NCBI GenBank assembly: GCA_023459495.1
Contig: JAEWTL010000062.1
Span: forward strand, 62,001-126,000
Direction: 5' to 3'
Origin: Bacillota bacterium
Lineage (GTDB): Bacteria; Bacillota; Clostridia; Christensenellales; SZUA-584
DNA: 64,000 nucleotides
The notes under the pieces are model-generated. The model was given only the letters and a program-made list of their open reading frames with translations. It had not been told where the DNA came from and made no database searches. Below are positions 49,198-58,186 of the stretch, piece after piece. Numbering within the stretch: position 1 is the stretch's first letter; each line of letters begins with the position of its first letter. Made by a program: the position numbers and the translations under genes.

Positions 49198-50703
49198 ATG
49201 AAAGCTGAACTGGAAAAACGGCTTGGCGAATTCAAGGAATACGTCAAGAATCTCGAATACATCGGCAATGCGACTGCCGCAATCTACTGGGACACGCGCG
49301 TGAACATGCCCAAGAAGGGCATGCCATACCGCGGCGAGCTGCTGGGCTACCTCTCCTCGGAGCAGTACAAGCTGCAGACTTCCCCGGAGCTTAAAGCCTT
49401 CCTTGACGAGTTTTCGTCCGCAGCGGACCTTGATGCCGTGACGGCTGCGATGGTCCGCGAGCTTCAGCGTGCCTACGACCACACAATGAAAATCCCCGCG
49501 CAGGAATTCCGGGAATATTCCGTGGCCACGGCAGCCGCCGAAGCCGCGTGGGAGGAAGCCCGCGCCAAATCAGACTTTTCGTTGTTTCTGCCCCATCTGG
49601 AAAAGCTGATCGACTATAACCGCAAATTCATCGGTTACTGGGGCCACAAGGGTACCCAGTACGATACGCTGCTGGATCTTTATGAACCGGGCGCCACGGT
49701 GGAGAGCATCGGCAAAGCTTTCGCGCCGCTGCGCGATGCCATCGTATCGCTGCTGGAGCGCATCAAGGCCAAGGGCGCACAGCCGGACGACTCATTCTTT
49801 AAGAAGCATTTCCCCGCCAAAGATCAGGAAGGCTTCAGCCGTTATGTACTCGAAAAGATCGGCTACGACTTCGAAGCGGGCCGGCTTGACGTCAGCACCC
49901 ACCCGTTCACCGTTACGCTGGGCGTGGACGATATCCGCATTACCACGCGCTACCTCGAAGACGAGTTCCGCAGCGCGCTGTTCTCCTGCGTCCACGAGGG
50001 CGGCCACGCCATATACGAGCAGGACATCCCCAACTCGCTGGTGGGCACCACGCTCCATCAGGGTGTATCCATGGGCATCCACGAATCGCAGTCGCGATTC
50101 TATGAGAACATCATCGGTCGCAGCCGTGAGTTCTGGAAATGCTTCCTGCCCGAAGCTCAAAAGCGCTTCCCGCAGTTCGAAGGCGTTTCGCTCGAGGCAT
50201 TCTACCGCGGCATCAACACCGTAACGCCTTCGCTGATCCGTGTGGAGGCGGACGAGCTGACCTACAGCCTGCACGTTATCATCCGTTTCGAAATCGAGAA
50301 GGCCATCTTTAACGACGGCGTTGCCGCTAAAGACCTGCCCGCGTTGTGGAACAGCAAGTACAAGGAATACCTCGGTATTGAACCGGGTAACGACGCGGAA
50401 GGCGTGCTGCAGGATATGCACTGGTCGGGCGGCAGCTTCGGCTACTTCCCAAGCTATGCACTCGGAAATCTCTATGGCGGACAGTTCCTGAATACGCTCA
50501 AGAAGGACATCCCCGACATCTACGCACAGGTCGCCGCAGGCGAGTTTGCACCGCTGCACAATTGGCTGAAGGCTAAGATTCATGTCCACGGCGCCGTATA
50601 CCAGCCGGGCGTGCTGTTGGAAATGGTGACGGGCGAGCCATTGAACGCGCAATACTTCATCGACTATCTCAACCAGAAGTACACGGAGATCTACGACCTG
50701 TAA
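49198..50703 (+). CDS. M32 family metallocarboxypeptidase
   Basis: 501-residue cytosolic zinc carboxypeptidase of the Taq/Pfu type. The zinc motif is HEGGH (near 261-265, within SCVHEGGHAIYEQ), the downstream Glu lies in MGIHESQSRFYEN near 291, and GVDDIRITTRY near 238 with the late DMHWSGGSFGYFPSYALGN (core SGGSFGYFPSY near 408) complete the family picture. It removes C-terminal residues from peptides and likely recycles peptides. ATG 49198 behind AGAGGG is preferred over a TTG at 49171. Own promoter and terminator. Confidence 0.95.
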   Translation: MKAELEKRLGEFKEYVKNLEYIGNATAAIYWDTRVNMPKKGMPYRGELLGYLSSEQYKLQTSPELKAFLDEFSSAADLDAVTAAMVRELQRAYDHTMKIPAQEFREYSVATAAAEAAWEEARAKSDFSLFLPHLEKLIDYNRKFIGYWGHKGTQYDTLLDLYEPGATVESIGKAFAPLRDAIVSLLERIKAKGAQPDDSFFKKHFPAKDQEGFSRYVLEKIGYDFEAGRLDVSTHPFTVTLGVDDIRITTRYLEDEFRSALFSCVHEGGHAIYEQDIPNSLVGTTLHQGVSMGIHESQSRFYENIIGRSREFWKCFLPEAQKRFPQFEGVSLEAFYRGINTVTPSLIRVEADELTYSLHVIIRFEIEKAIFNDGVAAKDLPALWNSKYKEYLGIEPGNDAEGVLQDMHWSGGSFGYFPSYALGNLYGGQFLNTLKKDIPDIYAQVAAGEFAPLHNWLKAKIHVHGAVYQPGVLLEMVTGEPLNAQYFIDYLNQKYTEIYDL

Positions 50704-50714
50704 GCATTATAAGG

Positions 50715-50743
50715 CGCGGGGGCAATGTACTCCCGCGTTTTTT
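50715..50743 (+). terminator. Terminator of the M32 gene
   Basis: CGCGGG (50715-50720) pairs with CCCGCG (50732-50737), followed by TTTTTT. Confidence 0.8.
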
Positions 50744-50767
50744 ATTGCAATTGGGCCGGAACGATTA

Positions 50768-50776
50768 TGTTATAAT
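50768..50776 (+). promoter_or_regulatory. Extended -10 promoter of the second GNAT gene
   Basis: TGTTATAAT, 28 bases before the start codon; no good -35 at standard spacing. Confidence 0.6.
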
Positions 50777-50804
50777 ACGATAAAGCACTAAGAAGGAGAC
50801 GTCC

Positions 50805-51326
50805 ATGACAGACGTACTCACTTTGAAAATTGCTTCCCAACCGGAGGACATCGAAGTTTTAGCTGCGCTTGCCCGGGAAATCTGGGAGGAACATTATACG
50901 CCCATCATCGGTGCGGCGCAGGTGAAGTACATGGTGGATAACTTCCAGTCCACCAAGGCCATAGGCACAGATATCGCCGCGGGCTATCTCTATACACTTG
51001 CGTACTGGAATGGCGTCCCCTGCGGATACAGTGCCGTGCGCTTTGATGAGGATGCGCTGTTCTTGCGCAAGCTGTATGTGCTGCAAACCTTCCGGGGCAA
51101 AGGCATTGCCCGGGTAATGCTGCGCGCAGCCGAGGATGCCGCACGGCAGCACGGGCTCGTGCGTATCCGGCTTACCTGCAATAAAAACAACGCCGGGTCA
51201 CTGGCGGCCTATGCCTGTATGGGTTTTGTAAGAACAGCCGATATCGTTACCGACATCGGTGGCGGCTTTGTGATGGACGATTACGTGATGGAAAAACCGC
51301 TGGAGCAAATGAATACTAAAATATAA
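50805..51326 (+). CDS. GNAT family N-acetyltransferase
   Basis: 173 residues. The N-terminus has a long helix around REIWEEHYTPIIGAAQVKYM (24-43), the acetyl-CoA loop is LQTFRGKGIARVMLRAAED (about 92-110), and LTCNKNNAGSLAAYACMGF near 124 is the conserved beta-5/alpha-4 region. Acceptor unknown. GGAGAC precedes the ATG. Single gene between two terminators. Confidence 0.87.
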   Translation: MTDVLTLKIASQPEDIEVLAALAREIWEEHYTPIIGAAQVKYMVDNFQSTKAIGTDIAAGYLYTLAYWNGVPCGYSAVRFDEDALFLRKLYVLQTFRGKGIARVMLRAAEDAARQHGLVRIRLTCNKNNAGSLAAYACMGFVRTADIVTDIGGGFVMDDYVMEKPLEQMNTKI

Positions 51327-51360
51327 GAACAGCGCCTCTTAATGAAGCGCTGTTCTTATT
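51325..51360 (+). terminator. Terminator of the second GNAT gene, possibly bidirectional
   Basis: AAGAACAGCGC (51325-51335) pairs perfectly with GCGCTGTTCTT (51347-51357); AT-rich tails on both sides would also serve the convergent GIDE-like gene. Confidence 0.75.
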
Positions 51361-51393
51361 TATCACTGATATGCTTTATGCCCCGGGAAACGA

Positions 51394-52182
51394 TCAATGA
51401 ACGAAGACTGCAATCAGCACTCCGGCCACGGCAAGCACAATACCCCCGTACAGTGCAAACCCTGCGCTGACCTTGTTGCCGTGGATCAGATCCGCCTCGT
51501 TCTTGACCGAGACAATGAACGGTTTCTTGTTATCCGCCGGCTTGGCCACCTTCACGCGGCCGCTCTCCAGATACGCGTCACCCAGCACATATAGCGGCTG
51601 GCTCAGCGGGATCGTGTTTTCCACCATGCGGAAGCCCAGCGTTCTCGTTCCCCGCTGGTTGTACCGGAAGCTGTTGAAAAAACCGTATTGGCCCATCATG
51701 TTCATGGGTTCAAACTTATCGAGCGTTTTCACCGTATCCAGCTTCAGGCCGTGCTGCACCGGTTCGATGTAAGCCTTTTCCCCGGAAATCTCGTCCTTCA
51801 TCACAATATACCCCGGGCTCTTCTCGTTCGACATGAGGTCTTCCCTGCGGTTGACGCGCTGATGGGTACCCTGCTCATCCGTATACGTTTCAGTCTCCTC
51901 AAACACCTGATAGATGGACGCGTCGTAATAGGCGACGTCCTTTTCGGAATACGGTGTCTTCAGCGGCGAATCCGCGTCCGCGACGCCCTTAAGCTCTGCG
52001 TATTCGCGGTACCCTTCCAGCCCGGAAGCCTCGTTCTCCTGCAGGTTCTGCTTAAGGTCCGCAAGCGGAGTGGTCTTCATGTACTGGATCTCTACGTTTC
52101 TGTTTTTAATCTTCGCGCTTACCAGAATGCTGATCAGCAAACCGCCCACCACCATGATCGCGCCGATAATGATTGGTGCCAT
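51394..52182 (-). CDS. GIDE/Mulan-like membrane protein without RING domain
   Basis: 262 residues. One N-terminal helix (IIIGAIMVVGGLLISILVSA) and one C-terminal helix (GFALYGGIVLAVAGVLIAVF) flank a soluble beta-rich domain with VFEETETYTDEQGTHQRVN near 93, GLKLDTVKTLDKFEPM near 144 and LGFRMVENTIPLSQPLYVLG (about 180-199). This is the GIDE domain that in eukaryotes precedes the RING of Mulan-type E3 ligases; the RING is absent. The bacterial function is unknown. GGAGGGG precedes the ATG. It follows the pspA-like gene by nine bases, which suggests a membrane-stress role. Confidence 0.78.
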   Translation of the reverse strand: MAPIIIGAIMVVGGLLISILVSAKIKNRNVEIQYMKTTPLADLKQNLQENEASGLEGYREYAELKGVADADSPLKTPYSEKDVAYYDASIYQVFEETETYTDEQGTHQRVNRREDLMSNEKSPGYIVMKDEISGEKAYIEPVQHGLKLDTVKTLDKFEPMNMMGQYGFFNSFRYNQRGTRTLGFRMVENTIPLSQPLYVLGDAYLESGRVKVAKPADNKKPFIVSVKNEADLIHGNKVSAGFALYGGIVLAVAGVLIAVFVH

Positions 52183-52191
52183 ACGCCCCTC

Positions 52192-52824
52192 CTAATTCAT
52201 ATAAAGTTCTTTTTTCAGTCGCTCCAGCTCGGCGTCCGCACCGCTGTCCGTGCTTTCCTCAGCCGCAAGGCCCGAAAGCTCATACTGCGCATCCGCGGTG
52301 TCTGCCGCCAGCTGTACCTTATCCTCAATTTCGCTCAGCTTGGAAAGCGGCCCGCCCAACGAGTCTGCGACGCTCATCTTCGCTTTGGCCATCCTTAAGC
52401 GCGCGGCCAGCACCGCCTCATGTGAGCGCGTTTCTTCGATTTTCTGTTTTAGCTCACCCAGTTGCACCCGCATCGCTTCCGTTTCAGCAAAATATGCGTC
52501 GTGTTCCTGCTCTCGCTCCTGTGCGTCCGATTCCGCCTTCAGCTTGTTTTCCACAGCTCGCCGCGCTTGTGCCTCGTCGCCTGCCTGCAGCGCCGATTTC
52601 GCGCGTTCCTCCCATTCGCGGACGTTTTCCTTTGCCTCTTCCGCCCGCCGGCGAAGCTGTCTTTCGCTCGCCAACGCAGCGCCAAGTCCTTGTGTCGCGG
52701 CCTGAAGCTGCTCCTCCATATCAATCACGATCATCTTGAGCATCTTTTCAGGGTCTTCAGCCTTATCGATCATATCGTTGATGTTGGCCTTGAGTATATC
52801 TGCCAAACGCGAAAAAATTGCCAT
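52192..52824 (-). CDS. pspA: PspA/IM30 family protein
   Basis: 210 residues, mostly one long coiled coil. It begins AIFSRLADILKANINDMIDK, has DPEKMLKMIVIDMEEQL near 25, and continues with charged heptads to about 150 before a looser C-terminus with ELERLKKELY. PspA proteins are ESCRT-III-like scaffolds that bind stressed membranes. ATG 52824 follows GAGGGG; an upstream ATG at 52839 is less well spaced. Forms a two-gene operon with the GIDE-like membrane protein, which could be its membrane anchor. Confidence 0.9.
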   Translation of the reverse strand: MAIFSRLADILKANINDMIDKAEDPEKMLKMIVIDMEEQLQAATQGLGAALASERQLRRRAEEAKENVREWEERAKSALQAGDEAQARRAVENKLKAESDAQEREQEHDAYFAETEAMRVQLGELKQKIEETRSHEAVLAARLRMAKAKMSVADSLGGPLSKLSEIEDKVQLAADTADAQYELSGLAAEESTDSGADAELERLKKELYMN

Positions 52825-53009
52825 ACGAAATCCCCTCACACAGTTACTTTAAAAAATATATTAATACCATGCCCGTATAAATGCTTTATCGTGTTATTTT
52901 CAGGTAAGGTTAAACGAAAAGTGAAACCTGACGGCATATGACCGTATTTTAACGATCTGCCATGCAATAAATACAGCTTCAGAGCGTCTATACTACGGAG
53001 GTGAAAACG

Positions 53010-53561
53010 ATGAATTTATTCGCTATCCGGGCAATCATGTTTAACCGCAGGGCAAAACAGCAAGCCGAAGAAGTAATTGAACATCTCTCCATTCGTTCAG
53101 GTGATAACATTGCCGATTTGGGCTCCGGGGGAGGATATTTCCTGTTTAAGTTTGCCCAGGAAGTTGCTCCGGGGAAAGTTTATGCGGTGGATACCAATAA
53201 AGGGCTGCTGAGGTATATCCGCCAACAAAGAGACCTCAAGCAGAATACCACCATTGAAACCATTGTTGCGGACCCGGAAGATCCGCACCTGCCCCGCCAC
53301 AGTGTCGACCTTATATTCGTGCGTAATGTGTTCCATCACATCAACAATCCTGAACACTATTTTAAGCGCCTGAAAAGCTGCCTGAAGCCCGGAGGCCGCA
53401 TCGCAATCATTGAGTGGAGACCACATGCCGCGCATGGAGGACATGGCACATCAGAACAGCGGGTATTAGGCTGCATGCTTACCGCTGGATATACGTGCAC
53501 CGATTCATTTACTTTCCTTAAGGCGCAGAGCTTCAACATATTCACAGAAGCCACGCTATAA
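53010..53561 (+). CDS. Class I SAM-dependent methyltransferase
   Basis: 183 residues. Motif I DLGSGGGYFLFKFAQ near 40, an acidic loop AVDTNKGLLRYIRQQ, IFVRNVFHHINNPEHYF near 109 and LKPGGRIAIIEWRPH near 133 define a UbiE/small-molecule methyltransferase. GGAGG lies eight bases before ATG 53010. The substrate is unknown. Convergent with the CBS-domain gene, three bases apart, with no terminator between. Confidence 0.85.
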   Translation: MNLFAIRAIMFNRRAKQQAEEVIEHLSIRSGDNIADLGSGGGYFLFKFAQEVAPGKVYAVDTNKGLLRYIRQQRDLKQNTTIETIVADPEDPHLPRHSVDLIFVRNVFHHINNPEHYFKRLKSCLKPGGRIAIIEWRPHAAHGGHGTSEQRVLGCMLTAGYTCTDSFTFLKAQSFNIFTEATL

Positions 53562-53564
53562 GAC

Positions 53565-53996
53565 TTACGTCAGCTGCCCGCCATCCGGCTGCGAAATGTT
53601 TGAGAGTGCCTGCTGTGCGTTGTCCTGCAGCTTGGGCTGCACGGAGATGTCGCCCAGTGCCACAATACCGACCAGCGCATTGTTCTGTACAATCGGCAGA
53701 CGGCGCACCTGCCTGCGGCTCATCAGTCCCGCCGCCTCGTGCGCGTCCATTTCGGGCGTACCCACGATGGGATTTCTCGACATCACATCGCGCACGCGTT
53801 GCCTGCGGATGTTGTTGCCATGCGCCACGGAACGCAGCGCAATATCCCGGTCCGTAACGATGCCGATTACACGGTCGCCTTCGCATACCGGTATGGAACC
53901 CACGTTGTACATCTCCATCATCTTGGCCGCCTGCTCCACGGTATCGTTCGGCTCTACGGTCACTACTTCCGAAGACATGATATCCTTCACTTGCAT
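53565..53996 (-). CDS. Tandem CBS-domain protein
   Basis: 143 residues consisting of two CBS motifs: MQVKDIMSSEVVTVEPNDTV with GSIPVCEGDRVIGIVTDRDIA near 33-53 (core VIGIVTDRDIA), and RVRDVMSRNPIVGTPEMDAH with RRLPIVQNNALVGIVALGDI later. Stand-alone CBS pairs bind adenine nucleotides and are often energy or redox sensors; some resemble HRP1. A C-terminal Gln/Asn-rich tail follows. GGAGGTGAA precedes the ATG. Confidence 0.9.
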   Translation of the reverse strand: MQVKDIMSSEVVTVEPNDTVEQAAKMMEMYNVGSIPVCEGDRVIGIVTDRDIALRSVAHGNNIRRQRVRDVMSRNPIVGTPEMDAHEAAGLMSRRQVRRLPIVQNNALVGIVALGDISVQPKLQDNAQQALSNISQPDGGQLT

Positions 53997-54302
53997 ATTA
54001 AATTCACCTCCGCATATAGGTTTCCCTTCAAAGCGCGCCTTTATAATGCTTATTGCGTAATAAAACGCATTATCTGAATTTAACCGGACAGGCAGATATG
54101 TCCCCTTGCCCGCGGAATCTCATATCCCGGGTTCAGAGATCAGGCGTAGTGCTGTTTCGGCTATATTATTATATATTTTCTTGAGATATCAGCAGATATA
54201 TACTATATTAATTCCAGTATATACCGGATGAACATAGTTGTTATTTCTTATGAGTGAAAGGGTCTGCCATTACTCTATTTGTCAATTTAAAGGAGAGATT
54301 CT
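53997..54302. other. Intergenic stretch before the AT-rich methyltransferase gene
   Basis: About 300 bases without a gene. The left end is the CBS gene promoter region; the right half is AT-rich and contains a promoter for the following gene (54181-54209). Nothing else recognised. Confidence 0.5.
54181..54209 (+). promoter_or_regulatory. Promoter of the AT-rich methyltransferase gene
   Basis: TTGAGA (54181-54186) and TATATT (54204-54209), 17 bases apart, leaving a leader of roughly 85 bases. Confidence 0.6.
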
Positions 54303-55160
54303 ATGCGTTACAATCCCGATATTCCCAGAAGTCGATACGATAACTATGGTGACAGAGAATGGACCAGGCTTGAAAAGGACGCACACGGAGAACTTTTATA
54401 TCTTGTTCATTTGGATATTTTAAAGAGGTATATCAAATCAACTGACTGTGTTCTTGAGGTAGGAGCAGGGTCTGGCAGATATACAAAAGATATCGTAACT
54501 TTGTGCAGAAAACTTACCGTTGCCGATATATCCACTCATCAGATTGAATTTAACAAAGAAAAAATGAAAGAACTGTCCTTATATAACCGTATTAAAGAGT
54601 TTCTTATTTTGGATGTCGTTAATATGCCGACTATAAAAAACGAGTCGTATGATTGTGTCGTCTGCACAGGAGGCGTTATTAACTATTTGCTGGACAAAGA
54701 ACGAACCGGAATAGCGGAAATGCTCAGGGTGTTAAGACCCGGGGGGAAACTGATTATTGGGGCCATGAGTCTCATAGGTGCATCATTATTCTATTTAGAT
54801 GGTATCCGTGAGGAAAAAGACATGTTTGGGCTTGAAGCAACAAAGTGGGTATTCGATACTGGTATTCAGGATGAAGAACATTATCCTGTACCAAGCAAGC
54901 ACTATGTTCATATGATGAGAAGTTCCGAGTTGGATGCACTCTTTTCCAGCTTTCCAGTAAAAGTTGTAGAAAGGAGTTCTGCAGGTTTGTTTTCTCAATC
55001 CGGCAGTGAATCGTTAGAGAAAGCAAGGCAAGACAAAGGATTTTGGGAGCTTATTGTACAGCAGGAGATTGAATTTACAAAATTGCAGGGAACTCTTGAC
55101 TGTGGAATGAATATCATCTATGTGGTCGAGAAATCTCAGGACGGCTGCGGCTGTGAATAA
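54303..55160 (+). CDS. Class I SAM-dependent methyltransferase, AT-rich
   Basis: 285 residues. Motif I is VLEVGAGSGRYTKDIVTL near 49, followed by ADISTHQIEFNKEKM near 74, DCVVCTGGVINYLLDKE near 119 and LRPGGKLIIGAMSL near 145. The C-terminal 110 residues form a substrate lid with YPVPSKHYVHMMRSSELDAL. The gene is clearly richer in A and T than its surroundings and has no functional link to neighbours, so recent acquisition is likely. AAAGGAGAG precedes the ATG. Substrate unknown. Confidence 0.82.
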   Translation: MRYNPDIPRSRYDNYGDREWTRLEKDAHGELLYLVHLDILKRYIKSTDCVLEVGAGSGRYTKDIVTLCRKLTVADISTHQIEFNKEKMKELSLYNRIKEFLILDVVNMPTIKNESYDCVVCTGGVINYLLDKERTGIAEMLRVLRPGGKLIIGAMSLIGASLFYLDGIREEKDMFGLEATKWVFDTGIQDEEHYPVPSKHYVHMMRSSELDALFSSFPVKVVERSSAGLFSQSGSESLEKARQDKGFWELIVQQEIEFTKLQGTLDCGMNIIYVVEKSQDGCGCE

Positions 55161-55300
55161 CACTAAACACGACCTCCGTTCAACTAACCCCCTGTAGTAT
55201 TCACTCTGGGCCGGGCATTTTCAGGTCGACAAAAACAGAGGTGAAGTATAAAATGGAAACTGGCAATTCAAGATTCTACCCGAACCACAAAGGAGCTGAA

Positions 55301-56737
55301 ATGAGCAAAACAAAACTGAGCGCTGCGATTGAAGCGTCGCGGGGATTGACAAAACAGTTGCTGGATATCCTGCTGAAAAAGTATCCGTACGCCTCCATAC
55401 TCTCCACCCATTCGGACGGAAAGCGCCTGACCGTGGATTTTAACGGCAGTTCCGTATCCGATGCCATGTTTGGAGAGCGAGGGTTCGTCGCGCGGGTATA
55501 CAACGGGGTGAACTATACTGAGTATTCCTTCAACGAGCTCACGGAGCAAACCCTTACCCTCATTGTTGAGAACATCGAGCATGCCGCGGAAAGCGATGTG
55601 AAGGCGTTAAAAGCCGCGGGTGTAGAATTCAACGGTTATCCGCTGATCCCCGAGGAACCTTGGACGGCTTCGTTTTTCAGCGAGGCGGAGATATTGCCCG
55701 AAACGCTCTCCGTAAGCGATAAGTTGGCGAAGATGCAGGACATGGTCTCCGAAGCCAAAGCCTACTGCGATCAGCTGGTCAATGTCCGGGTCGTATATGA
55801 GGAGCTTCAGGTCTCCAAGGCATTTATATCCGGCGGCAGAGACCTTGCGCAGGCGTACACCATCGCCACGGCCAACATGCTGGCGGTCGCGGGCAGGGAC
55901 GGCCATATCAAATACGAATACGGCGGCGTGTCCGGGCAGATGGGCGTGGAAGCGCTGGACAAGCTTCGGAACAAAACCCGCCGCATTATTGACAACGCGG
56001 TGGAGCTGCTTTCCGCGGAGAAGATCAAACCCGGCGTATACGACGTGGTCTGCGACCCACACGTGACAGGGCTCATCGCGCATGAAGCGTTCGGCCACGG
56101 CGTGGAGACGGACATGTTCGTCAAGAACCGGGCCAAAGGTGCGGAGTTCCTGGGCCAGTATGTCGCCTCCCCGGTGACCAACATGAAGGACGGCGCAAAG
56201 AGCGCAACGGAGGTCGCCTCGTATCTGTTCGACGACGAAGGCACGCCCGGTTCGGATACGGATGTGATCAAGGACGGCGTGCTGATGAGCGGCATATCCG
56301 ACCTGCTCTCTGCCACGAAGCTTGGCATCAAGCCCACCGGCAACGGGAGGCGCGAGTCGTTCGAGCGCAAGGCGTACGCGCGCATGACCAACACGTTTTT
56401 TACGCCCGGCAAGGACAAGCTGGAGGACATGATCGCGTCCATCGAATACGGCTATCTGCTGGAGAACTACTACAGCGGCATGGAGGACCCCAATAACTGG
56501 GGCATTCAGTGTGTCATTGCGCGCGGGCGCGAAATCAAAGCGGGCAAGCTGACCGGCAAGGTCGTGTCCCCGGTGATGATGACCGGTTATGTGCCGGATG
56601 TGCTCAAATCGATCACCATGGTGTCCGACGGGCAGATCGGACTTTCCGGCTCCGGTTACTGCGGCAAAGGTCACAAGGAGTACATTAAGACCTCGATCGG
56701 CGGAACCTATATCAAACTGCGTGGGAGGCTGGGATAA
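55301..56737 (+). CDS. tldD: TldD family metalloprotease
   Basis: 478 residues. The zinc motif HEAFGHGVE (HExxxH near 259-264) marks the active TldD subunit. Further family strands are GYPLIPEEPW near 108, SGISDLLSATKLGI near 344, GNGRRESFERKAYARMTNT (core GRRESFERKAYARM near 360) and a late SGSGYCGKGH. With TldE it degrades unfolded peptides and in some bacteria trims RiPP leaders. ATG 55301 follows AAGGAG by five bases. Stop and next start share one base (TAATG), giving a fused TldD-TldE operon. Confidence 0.93.
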   Translation: MSKTKLSAAIEASRGLTKQLLDILLKKYPYASILSTHSDGKRLTVDFNGSSVSDAMFGERGFVARVYNGVNYTEYSFNELTEQTLTLIVENIEHAAESDVKALKAAGVEFNGYPLIPEEPWTASFFSEAEILPETLSVSDKLAKMQDMVSEAKAYCDQLVNVRVVYEELQVSKAFISGGRDLAQAYTIATANMLAVAGRDGHIKYEYGGVSGQMGVEALDKLRNKTRRIIDNAVELLSAEKIKPGVYDVVCDPHVTGLIAHEAFGHGVETDMFVKNRAKGAEFLGQYVASPVTNMKDGAKSATEVASYLFDDEGTPGSDTDVIKDGVLMSGISDLLSATKLGIKPTGNGRRESFERKAYARMTNTFFTPGKDKLEDMIASIEYGYLLENYYSGMEDPNNWGIQCVIARGREIKAGKLTGKVVSPVMMTGYVPDVLKSITMVSDGQIGLSGSGYCGKGHKEYIKTSIGGTYIKLRGRLG

Positions 56738-58032
56738 TGACAGAACGGCTGCTGAACATACTGAAAAATACGAAGGACATCAGCGGATGGCTGGTAAAGG
56801 ACGAGACGGTAGAGACCTGCGAGCTGTTTTTCATCCGCAAGGCGCTCGATATGAACCGCCGCAAGGATGTCCGCCATGTGAACGCTACGGTCTACCGGGA
56901 CTTTGAAGAAGAGGGCGTACAATACAAGGGCTCAGCGAGCGCAGACCTTTCCCCTTCCATGACGGATGTGGAACTGGAGCGCAAAATCGCAGATGCGGCG
57001 CAGGCCGCGGCCTTTGTTAAAAACCCGGCGTACGCACTGGCGCAGCCCACGGATGAAAAGCTGAAGGAGATCAAAAACGCGTTTGTCGGCGATGACCTGT
57101 TCGCGTACCTGCCCAAGCTTGTGGACGCGGTGTATGCCACCGATCATCTGGAGCAGGCCCGCATCAATTCGTGCGAGTTCTTCCTGCGCAAGGTGGATAC
57201 GCGCATCATAAGCTCCCTCGGCGTGGACGAAAGCTACACCTCATACCGCGGACAGGTGGAACTGGTGGTGGAAGCCAAGACAGACGGCGAAGAGGTGGAG
57301 TTGTTCGACATTATCAACTTCTCGGACTTCGACCCGGACAAGCTCAGGCAGGATATCGCGGAGTCGCTGGAGCATGTGAGCCAGCGCGCCGCCGCCGCGC
57401 CGCTGCCTGCTATCAAGGATGTCCCCGTGATTCTACGCCGCGAAAATGTGGGCAAGCTTTTCGGCTATTATGTGGACCAGACCAACGTTTCGCTCGTATA
57501 CCAGAAGTACTCCTCTGCGAAGGCGGGCGAAAGCATACAGGGAAGCGTCACCGGCGATCCGCTCACCTTGAGCCTGCTGCCTGAGCTTAAGAATTCCATC
57601 GCCTCGCGGTACATCGACGCGGATGGCGTGAAGCTGTGTGAGACGCAGGTCATCAAAGACGGCGTGGTGCAGACCCTGCATGGCAGCAACCGCTACTCCC
57701 AGTACCTGGGCATCGCACCGACCGGCAACATTGGCAACGTGCGCGTGGAGGGCGGCAGCCAGACGCTCAGCGAACTCAAAGCAGAGCCGCATCTTGAAAT
57801 CTTCTATTTCTCCGATTTCCAGATGGACGAGATCACGGGCGATTTCGGCGGCGAGATTCGTTTGGGCATCTACTTCGACGGCGAAAAGGATATCCCGGTA
57901 TGCGGCGGTTCCGTCAACGGCAACATCAAGGATGTGCAGGCAGGCATGCAACTTTCCCGGGAAATGCAGACCATGGACAACTATTGCTGCCCGCAGGCCG
58001 TAAAGCTCTACGGTGTCAGCATATCGAGCTGA
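56737..58032 (+). CDS. tldE: TldE/PmbA family protein
   Basis: 431 residues, the non-catalytic partner of TldD; there is no HExxxH motif. Family marks are SADLSPSMTDVELERKIADA near 68, SLGVDESYTSYRGQVELVVEA-type strand near 167 (core SYTSYRGQVELVVEA), VPVILRRENVGKLFGYYVDQ near 229 and GNIGNVRVEGGSQTLSEL near 330. Forms a heterodimer with TldD. Directly coupled to tldD by a one-base overlap. Confidence 0.92.
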   Translation: MTERLLNILKNTKDISGWLVKDETVETCELFFIRKALDMNRRKDVRHVNATVYRDFEEEGVQYKGSASADLSPSMTDVELERKIADAAQAAAFVKNPAYALAQPTDEKLKEIKNAFVGDDLFAYLPKLVDAVYATDHLEQARINSCEFFLRKVDTRIISSLGVDESYTSYRGQVELVVEAKTDGEEVELFDIINFSDFDPDKLRQDIAESLEHVSQRAAAAPLPAIKDVPVILRRENVGKLFGYYVDQTNVSLVYQKYSSAKAGESIQGSVTGDPLTLSLLPELKNSIASRYIDADGVKLCETQVIKDGVVQTLHGSNRYSQYLGIAPTGNIGNVRVEGGSQTLSELKAEPHLEIFYFSDFQMDEITGDFGGEIRLGIYFDGEKDIPVCGGSVNGNIKDVQAGMQLSREMQTMDNYCCPQAVKLYGVSISS

Positions 58033-58058
58033 AGATTAGTATATACACAAGAACCTTT

Positions 58059-58175
58059 TTGGAGGCCCCGCCTCCAAACCTCCGCCAAAGGGACCAGTCC
58101 CTTTGGGATCCCTTTACTCGCAAAACGCCCTGTACAGGGCGTTTTATTATGGGATTCTAAAGGGGCAATGCCCCT
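58059..58175. repeat. Cluster of four hairpins between convergent genes
   Basis: Four perfect stem-loops in 117 bases: TTGGAGG/CCTCCAA (58059-58077), CCAAAGGGA/TCCCTTTGG (58085-58106), AAAACGCCCTG/CAGGGCGTTTT (58122-58145, a 24-bp palindrome) and AGGGGC/GCCCCT (58161-58175). They probably end transcription in both directions and resemble a dispersed intergenic repeat. Confidence 0.7.
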
Positions 58176-58186
58176 CGTAATTCTTT

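Noticed and set aside
55607..56674. 355-codon open frame on the minus strand
   Set aside because: Antisense to tldD, which has the HExxxH motif and a strong ribosome site.
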